Assembly (NCBI RefSeq): GCF_943734655.1
Contig: NC_071353.1
Coordinates: forward strand, 81,436,409-81,500,408
Reading direction: 5' to 3'
Source: Sabethes cyaneus
Taxonomy: Eukaryota > Arthropoda > Insecta > Diptera > Culicidae
Length of the DNA stretch: 64,000 nt
Both the position numbers and the translations under genes were made by a program. Below, in pieces: positions 53,470-64,000 of the stretch (position 1 is its first letter; the number at the start of each line of letters is the position of its first letter). Under the pieces are notes generated by a model that saw only the letters and a program-made list of their open reading frames with translations, did no database searches and was not told where the DNA came from.

Positions 53470-56451
53470 TATTCGGCATCGACCTAGGCGACGGAATAAG
53501 GACGACGAATGGAGACTCGGGACTTGGAACTGCAGATCGCTAAATTTCGCAGGTTGCGAGCGGGTGCTGATTGAACAGCTGGAACCCCGCAAACTCGGCA
53601 TCGTAGCTCTGCAGGAAATCTATCGCAAAGGAGAGAAGGTATGGAAGATCCGTGGCGGAAAGGCCCAGTTTTACCAGAGCGGTGGCGCTACCAATGAACT
53701 GGGAACGGGCTTTGTAGTGCTGGGCGGAATGCAGGATCGCGTGATAGATTGGAAGGCGATCAACGAGAGAATGTGTGTATTGAGGATAAAGGGCCGTTTC
53801 TTCAATTATAGCATCATTAACGTGCACTGCCCGCACGAAGGTAGACCCGACGATGAGAAAGAAGCGTTCTACGCGAGGCTGGAGGCAACGTACGACAGCT
53901 GCTCGTCACGGGACATCAAGATCGTCATCGGGGATATGAACGCCCAGGTCGGTAGGGAAGAAATGTATAGACCGGTGGTAGGACTCCATAGTCTGCACAC
54001 TGACACAAACGATAACGGCCAACGATGTATAAACTTCGCAGCTTCCCGAGGCCTGGTGATCCGAAGTACCTTTTTCCCGCGCAAGGATATCCACAAAGCC
54101 ACCTGGAGATCACCTGACCAACGTACAATGAACCAAATTGACCACGTTCTCATAGAGGGCCGGTTCTTCTCTAACATCACGAACGTACGCTCCCGTCGGG
54201 GTGCGGATATCGATTCTGACCATTACCTAGTAGCAGTACATGTGCGCTCAAAGCTGTCCACCGTATACCGGACACGTCAAAGCCGCCCTCCTCGACTGAA
54301 CACCAGGCAGCTAGATAATCCACAAGCTGCCGAGAACTACGCGCGAGTACTGAATGAGGCACTGCCTTCTTCCGAGGAGTTAGGTGCTTCAAACCTCGAA
54401 GACGGTTGGGGCAGAATACGCGCGGCCATCGGAGAGGCCGCTACCGCGGCACTAGATATTGAGCCTCGGAGTACACAAAATGATTGGTTTGATGGGGAAT
54501 GCCAACAAGCGGTGGAGGAGAAAAAAAATGCTTGGAAAAATTATCTAAGTATTGCCACTAGAGAGAACCTGGCCAAGTTCCGACGAGCTAGGAACCAGTT
54601 GACCACGATCCTGAGGAGAAAAAAGCGCCAAAAGGAGGACAGAGATCGTGAAGAATTAGAGCAACTATTCCGAGCTAATGACACGCGCAAGTTTTATGAG
54701 AAGGTGAACCAAACTCGGAAGGGCTACACACCGAAACCTGACATGTGTAGGGACGAGGGAGGGAATCTAATTACAAATGAGCGCGAGGTGGTCGACAGGT
54801 GGAAGCGGTTCTTCGATGAACACCTCAATGGCGAAGTCGCAGAAGGAGGCGGAACGGAAATTAACCTAGGAGCGCCCATGGAAGATAGTGATGTCCTAGC
54901 ACCTGATCTTCAAGAAGTCAAACGAGAAATCAGGCTGCTGAAGACCAATAAAGCCGCTGGGAAGGACCGCCTACCGGCAGAGCTTTATAAACATGGCGGG
55001 GAAACGCTAGCAAAGGCTCTACACTGGGTTATTTCGAGGATTTGGGAGGAGGAAAAGCTACCGGAGGAATGGATGGAAGGAGTGGTTTGTCCCATCTACA
55101 AAAAGGGTGATCGGCTAGACTGCTGCAACTATCGTGGTATTACGCTAGTAAATGCCGCCTACAAGGTACTCTCCCAGATCCTGTTACGCCGGCTGTCACC
55201 GATAGCAAAAGGTTTCGTAGGGAATTATCAGGCGGGTTTCATGGGGGCTCGCGCAACTACGGACCAAATGTTTACTATCCGACAGATCTTGCAGAAATGT
55301 CGGGAGTACAACGTGCCCACGCATCACATCTTTATCGATTTCAAAGCAGCATACGATACAGTCGATCGAGACAAGCTATGGCAGATAACGCACGAATACG
55401 GTTTTCCGGACAAACTGACGCGACTGATCAGAGCTACATTGGATCGAGTGATGTGTTTCGTACGCATCTCTGGGACACTCTCGAGTCCCTTCGAGACGCG
55501 ACGAGGGTTGAGACAAGGTGACGGTCTATCCTGCATGCTGTTCAACATCGCTCTTGAGGGGGTGATCCGACGAGCGGGCATTGAAACGAGAGGCACGATT
55601 TTTACCAAGAGTAGCCAACTTCTAGGCTTTGCAGATGACTTCGATATCATTGCCAGGAACTTTGCGACGGCGGAGGCAATCTACGCCAGACTGAAAGCGG
55701 AGTCTAGGAGAATTGGGCTAAAAATAAATGCGTTGAAGACCAAATACATGAAAGGAAGAGGCTCAAACTAAACAAATGCGCGCCTCCCACGGACGGTAAC
55801 CGTTGACGGCGACGAACTAGAAGTGGTAGAAGAGTTCGTGTATTTGGGATCGCTGGTGACCGCGGACAACAACACTAGTAAGGAGATCCAGCGGCGCATC
55901 CAAGCGGGAAATCGGGCCTACTTTGCCCTTCGTAAAACGCCGCGATCAGGAAGCATACGCCGCCGCACGAAGCTAACAATGTACAAAACCATTATTAGAC
56001 CGGTAGTTCTTTATGGACTTAAAACCGTGACGCTGCTTACGGAGGACATACGCGCCCTTGCCGTGTTTGAGCGGAAAGTGCTGCGGGCGATATTTGGCGG
56101 AGTACAAACTGAAAGCGGAGAGTGGCGGAGGCGTATGAATCACGAGCTACAGGCACTGCTTGGGGAGACTCCCATTGTACATCTAGCGAAAGTTAGCAGG
56201 CTACGGTGGGCCGAACACGTCGTAAGGATGCCGGACGACAGTGCGACGAAAACGGTCCTCTTCAACAACCCCACCGGCACCAGGAACAGGGGGGCCCAAC
56301 GTGCACGATGGCTCGACCAGGTCGAAAGTGATTTGCGACTTCTGAGACGACTAGGAAATTGGCGACGAGTGGCCCAAGACCGAGTTGAATGGAGACGAGT
56401 GCTTGAAACAGCACGAGCCACCCCGGCTCTATGCTGCTGAAGAAGAAGAAG
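53470..56451 (+). mobile_element. RTE-2, RTE-clade LINE with perfect 12-bp TSDs
   Basis: Flanked by ATGGCAGCGGAA (53458-53469, 56452-56463). It begins within the 5' UTR (TATTCGGCATCGACCTAGG), so is slightly 5'-truncated relative to RTE-1, and ends in GAAGAAGAAG. It is very close to RTE-1, with few differences over 3 kb, and carries no SINE. Perfect TSDs imply a recent jump. Confidence 0.93.
53515..56440 (+). pseudogene. ORF2 of RTE-2, single in-frame stop
   Basis: One frame from the endonuclease (RLGTWNCRSLN) to ATPALCC*. The only stop is TAA at 55769-55771, where RTE-1 has GAA in AAG-GAA-ACA (here AAC-TAA-ACA). All endonuclease and RT motifs listed for RTE-1 are present, including RQGDGLSCMLFNIALE and FADDFDII. 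A LQEIYRKGEK change replaces the Cys found in RTE-1 and RTE-3. The stop lies after the RT palm, so a protein with endonuclease and catalytic RT but lacking ~220 C-terminal residues could still be made. Confidence 0.92.
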
Positions 56452-56463
56452 ATGGCAGCGGAA

Positions 56464-57253
56464 CTCGACGGGTTCCATAAGTTACGACTATCAATTTGAA
56501 AGAGTTTAGATTTTCGTCCTCATTGTTGTCATAATCAAGCCAGACTTGGTGAACCAATAATATTTAAAATTAGTGTAGCCTTCTAAATAATATTGAAATA
56601 GGTGTCTTTCAACTAATTATGTCCTTATTTATGATATTTATGCAACGTCTGCTACATACCGATATGAAACAACCATACGTGCTTTGAAAAGATTTCACTG
56701 GCTTCAACGTTATTCAACAAGTTCAGAAGGCCATAGCTTTTAGAAAACTAAGAAACGAACAACCAAAACGAGGATTTAAGCTTATATTGGTGTTTCTGAT
56801 TGGACGGGAACTTAGAACGCCTCCGATAGCGTTAGAAGACGGTACTGAGACCGCGGAAATATCACTTGGCACAGTGGTCTTTTAGCCCAGTCACAGAGCG
56901 CACTTAGCTTGCATTCGGATTCTACCGTAGTAAAATATCACATAACTTAATCACAGTTCTTTGATTAAATAGGCTAGATTTATTCTTAACACTTTATTGC
57001 ACGTCTATCTAGCGCAGGTTAGATAGATTGTTTGCTTCTGAACGATCTGAGTTCAACTGATTTGTTCTGCCACTGTACAAGCGATATGATGATGTATGCA
57101 GTGGTGAATTTGGGGTACGATCGTGTACGATCGGTTTCTAATTTCTGTCCCTATCCTACTGCCGCTGATAAGCGTGATGGCATGATAAGAGCGCATTATA
57201 GCAGGAGATTAATTTTTGTGGATCTCGTCTGTGCTGCCAATCTGATCGTGAAC
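56464..57253 (-). repeat. possible LTR and flanking sequence
   Basis: In the minus sense a purine/GC-rich stretch AAGGCGGCCGGCA is followed by TGTTCACGATCAGATTGGCA (start at plus 57254), which resembles an LTR start after a polypurine tract. AATAAAGTG and AATAAATCT lie further on. The far LTR end is not identified. A palindrome, GTACGATCGTGTACGATCG, sits at 57118-57136. Evidence is positional and weak. Confidence 0.3.
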
Positions 57254-57441
57254 ATGCCGGCCGCCTTGAAACCAGCCGGGTTTCAAATTAATTCTCCTAC
57301 CTACCCTATACTGAGCATAATTTTATGCGGTCGTGATTGTAAATTTTTCTTAGCTTCTATGATTATTTCATTTTAGATATAGATTTTGATTGATTTAGCT
57401 TCACTTTGTGATTCACTTGATCTTCTTCTTTAATTGTATGT

Positions 57442-57850
57442 TTATTTTCCGGAACTGCTTTGGATCCGGCGCTGCATGCGGATGCATCGGATGACACATA
57501 GACGTCCTTCCTTCTTCGACTCGTTGTGCATGACGTCATGAGTGGTAGTGAGATTCGTTTGATGATTTCCTCGAGATAAACTGGATGTAGTATACTGACA
57601 TAATTTTTTGTAAAACCGGAACAACTTACCCCACAGGTAAATTACGGCGCCCAAGCAATGCTTTACAGTGAGAGTATAGGAAATTCTCGAGGATGATTTG
57701 AGTGCGATGGTAGTTGAAACTTCTCTTTCGTAGAATCCGGGAAGTTGATTGACGGATAAGGGTGATCAGACCCAACGTAATCCCAACTGTCGACGAGATG
57801 ATATGATTAGCTTGCCCTTTGACGCTTTGACTCAACCATAGCCACAACGG
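57442..57850 (-). pseudogene. unidentified reading frames upstream of the possible LTR
   Basis: Two overlapping minus frames (57847-57626 and 57654-57442). The first has a hydrophobic run SSTVGITLGLITLI followed by Arg/Lys-rich text (LRKRSFNYHRTQIILE), a membrane-anchor-plus-tail pattern. The second is basic at its end. Position just before a presumed 3' LTR would suit the C-terminus of an envelope-like or other accessory ORF, but I do not recognise the family. A GTAAGT donor-like site lies at the end of the first frame. Confidence 0.3.
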
Positions 57851-58264
57851 TTAATGGAGACGCTTTATGCGCCAAACATGATGCTGCCACACAGCATGAT
57901 AAAACTGGACTTTTATAGTAGACTAGCTGACCCGACAAACTTCGTATTGCCACAAATTAACCTGTGTTGTACATAAATCATGAATCTCGGATGATCTTTG
58001 TCACTTCTCGAGTTTTGCAAGCCCCCCAGTGGGCGGCGCTTCCGACGGCGGGTCACCGGCAACACTTGCGACCGGCTCGTCCTGAATGATCTAGTGTTAC
58101 TATAGATAGTTTTTGTGGTCTTGTTATTGATTAATGTTTTATGGAAGAGTCTCGAATTTCTCGAGTTGGATTAGTTTTTGAGTTTCGCAAAAATTTCTGT
58201 TTTATTTGTATGAGAGTCCATATCCCCCTACCACAGGGGTGAGAGGTCTCTAACTATCATAAAA

Positions 58265-60360
58265 TAAATTCAAGACTCAAAAATCTCCTACATGCTAAAT
58301 TTGGTTCCTTTGCTTGATTAGTACTCAAATTATAAGGAAATTTGTATTTCATTTGTATGGGAGCCCACCCTCTTAAAAGGGAAAGGGGTCGTAATACACC
58401 ACAGAAAAAAAATTCTGCCATCTAAAACTCTCACATGCCAAATTTGGTTCCATTTGCTTGATTAGTTCTAAAGTTATGAGCAAATTTGTATTTCGTTTGA
58501 ATGGGAGCCCCCCCCTCCTAAAAAGGTAAGAAGTCCTAATTCATCATGGGAAAAATGGTTGCCTCCAAAAACACCCACATGCCAAATATGGTTCCATTTG
58601 CTTGATTAGTTCTCGAATTATGAGGAAATTTGTATTTCATTTGTGTAGAAGCCCCCCCTCTTGAAGTGTGGAAGGATCCTAATTCACCGTAGAAATTATT
58701 TTTGCCTCCAAAAACCTCCACATGCCGAATTTGGTTCTATTTGCTTGATTAGTTCTCGAGTTATGGGGAAATTTGTATTTCATTTGTATTGGAGCCCCCC
58801 TCCTAATGTGGGAAGAGGTCCTATTTAATCACAGAAAAAATTCTTGCCTCCAAAAACACCTACACGCCAAATTTGGTTCCATTTGCTGGATTAGTTCTCG
58901 AGTTATGAGGAAATTTGTATTTCGTTTGTATAGGACCCCCCCTCCTAAAGTGGGGAGGGGTCCCAATTCATCATTGAAAAAAAAATTGTCTCCAAAAACA
59001 CACACATGCCAAATTTGGTTCAATTCGCTTGATTAGTTCTCGAGTTATGAGGAAATTTATATTTCATTTGTACAGGAGCCCCTCCTCTTAAAGTGGGGAG
59101 GAGTCCTAATTCACCATAGAAAATTTTCTTGCTCTCGAAAACCTTCACATGCCAAATTTGGTTCCATTTGCTTGATTAGTTCTCGAGTTATGAGGAAATT
59201 TGTATGGAAGTCCCCCCTCTTAAAGGGGAGAGGAGTTATAATTCCTCTTATAAAGAGGGGAGGGGTCTCAATTCACCATAGAATAAATTCTTGTCACCAA
59301 AAAAAACACCCACATGCCAAATGTTGTTCTATTTGCTTGATTAGTTCTCGAGTTAGGAGGAAATTTGTATTTCATTTGTACAGGAGCCCCCCCTCTTAGA
59401 GTGGGGAGGGGTCCTAATTCACCGTAGAAAATTTTCTTGCCCTCGAAAACCTTCACATGCCAAAGTTGGTTCCATTTGCTTGATTAGTTCTCGAGTTATG
59501 AGGAAATTTGTATGGAAGCCCCCCCTCTTAAAGGGGAGAGGAGTTACAATTCCCCTTATAAAGAGGGAGGGGTCTCAATTTACCATAGAATAAATTCTTG
59601 TCACCGAAAACACGCACATGCCAAATTTGGTTCTATTTGCTTGATTAGTTCTCGAGTTATGAGGAAATTTGTATTTCATTTGTATAGGAGCCCCCCCTCC
59701 TAAAGTGGGGAGAGGTTCTTATTCATCATAGAAAACATTCTTGCCTCCAAAAACACCTACATGCCAAATTTGGTTCCATTTGCTGGATTAGCTCTCGAGT
59801 TATAAGGAAATTTGTATTTCGTTTGTATAGGAGCCCCCCCCCCTCTTAAAGTGGGGAGGGGTCCCAACTCATCATAGAAAAAAATTTTGTCTTCAAAAAC
59901 ACACACATGCCAAATTTGGTTCCATTTGCTTGATTAGTTCACGAGTTATGAGGAAATTGGTATTTCATTTGTACAGGAGCCCCCCCTCTTAAAGTGAGGA
60001 GGGGTCCTAATTCAACATAGAAAATTTTCTTGCCTTCGAAAACCTTCACATGCCAAATTTGGTTCCATTTGCTTGATTATTTCTCGAGTTATGAGGAAAT
60101 TTGTATGGAAACCCCCCCTCTTAAAGGGGAGAGGAGTTATAATTCCCCTTATAAAGAGGGGAGGGGTCTCAAATTACCCTAGAATAAATTCTTGTCACCG
60201 AAAACACCCACATGCCAAATTTGGTTCTATTTGCTTGATTAGTTCTCGAGTTATGCAGAAATTTGTGTTTCATTTGTATGGGAGCCCCCCCTCTTAGTGG
60301 GGGGAGGGGTCTCTAACCATCACTAATACCTTTTCTGGCCCCAAAAACCTCTACATGCAA
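58265..60360 (+). repeat. minisatellite, about 14 units of ~145 bp
   Basis: Each unit contains a form of CCATTTGCTTGATTAGTTCT then CGAGTTATGAGGAAATTTG and a C-run block (GAGCCCCCCCTC), then GGGGAGGGGTCC and ACACCCACATGCC. I count fourteen TTGCT(T/G)GATTAG cores between 58312 and 60240. Some units have an extra ~20-bp C/G-rich insert (for example 59210-59260, 59520-59570, 60110-60160), giving a higher-order pattern. Related units lie at 13030-13830 (E2) and one each in 42085-42170 and 42690-42775. Confidence 0.9.
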
Positions 60361-60411
60361 ATTTTCACGCCGATTGGTTCAGTTCAGTTTTTGATTCTAT
60401 AAGGAACACAG

Positions 60412-64000
<3,589 letters not shown>

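Noticed and set aside
57118..57136. operator-like palindrome GTACGATCGTGTACGATCG
   Set aside because: Interesting symmetry, but a single occurrence with no gene start nearby. Chance or part of an LTR cannot be separated.
58773..60297. small basic ORFs of 60-87 codons repeated through the minisatellite
   Set aside because: They arise from the repeat unit itself, appear in each unit with the same text, and have no independent start or context.
58265..60360. CRISPR-like array
   Set aside because: Units are ~145 bp, diverged along their whole length, with no short exact repeat/unique spacer alternation, and the context is eukaryotic.

Overview
The window looks like non-coding DNA from a large, transposon-rich insect genome, most likely a culicine mosquito (Aedes-like). 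The grounds are the mix of full-length RTE-clade LINEs (JAM1-like), several CR1/T1-like LINEs with PHD-finger ORF1s, a Penelope-like element, BEL/Pao and Ty3/gypsy (Mag-lineage) LTR elements, tRNA-derived SINEs including a Feilai-like one, and minisatellite-bearing Helentron-like repeats that start CTAGCTGACCC. No bacterial, viral or organellar gene order is present. Species assignment is inference.

One host-gene piece is visible: a 135-bp exon at 39254-39388 on the minus strand with good splice sites. Its 44 in-frame codons read as the WD-repeat region of tomosyn (STXBP5/Lgl family). Much of the window is therefore probably intron of a tomosyn gene transcribed right to left.

Layout. 1-4.5 kb: decayed LINE ORF1 (minus) and two copies (A, B) of a ~1.06-kb non-coding repeat. 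5.0-6.4 kb: TA-flanked 1.43-kb MITE-like element with subterminal repeats. 6.5-10.5 kb: damaged CR1-like LINE (CR1-C), then another CR1 scrap. 10.7-11.05 kb: an LTR with a tRNA-His primer-binding site (minus). 11.1-15.9 kb: two Helentron-like elements (E1, E2), one split by an RTE with 12-bp target-site duplications (TSDs), the other by repeat C, which itself carries a MITE. 16.6-26.9 kb: an old RTE split by a 9.2-kb Mag-type Ty3/gypsy element whose 200-bp LTRs I read as identical. That element is itself interrupted by a CR1 fragment (in gag) and a full-length RTE (in pol), and the RTE holds a SINE. 27.3-29.9 kb: Penelope-like element with an inverted partial copy of its own 3' end. 29.9-39.2 kb: CR1-A (plus) split by CR1-B (minus). 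39.25-43 kb: tomosyn exon, inverted-repeat arms, a SINE, a foldback MITE and an exact 584-bp duplication. 43.5-52.3 kb: RTE cut off by a TGTTAAC boundary, a pair of ~570-bp direct repeats, then a degraded BEL/Pao pol (minus) with a hAT MITE inside. 53.5-56.5 kb: a nearly intact RTE with perfect 12-bp TSDs. 56.5-57.9 kb: possible end of another LTR element. 57.9-64 kb: Helentron-like E3 whose 3' CAGA seed has become a ~3.6-kb uninterrupted GACA array running off the window.

The elements do not cooperate as a pathway. They record successive insertions into one another in both orientations. The most notable signals are the same-frame gag-UGA-CUA-pol junction in the young Mag element, hammerhead-ribozyme-like motifs linked to Penelope-type sequence, a duplicated 25-residue motif in ORF2 of two CR1 families, and the GACA array.
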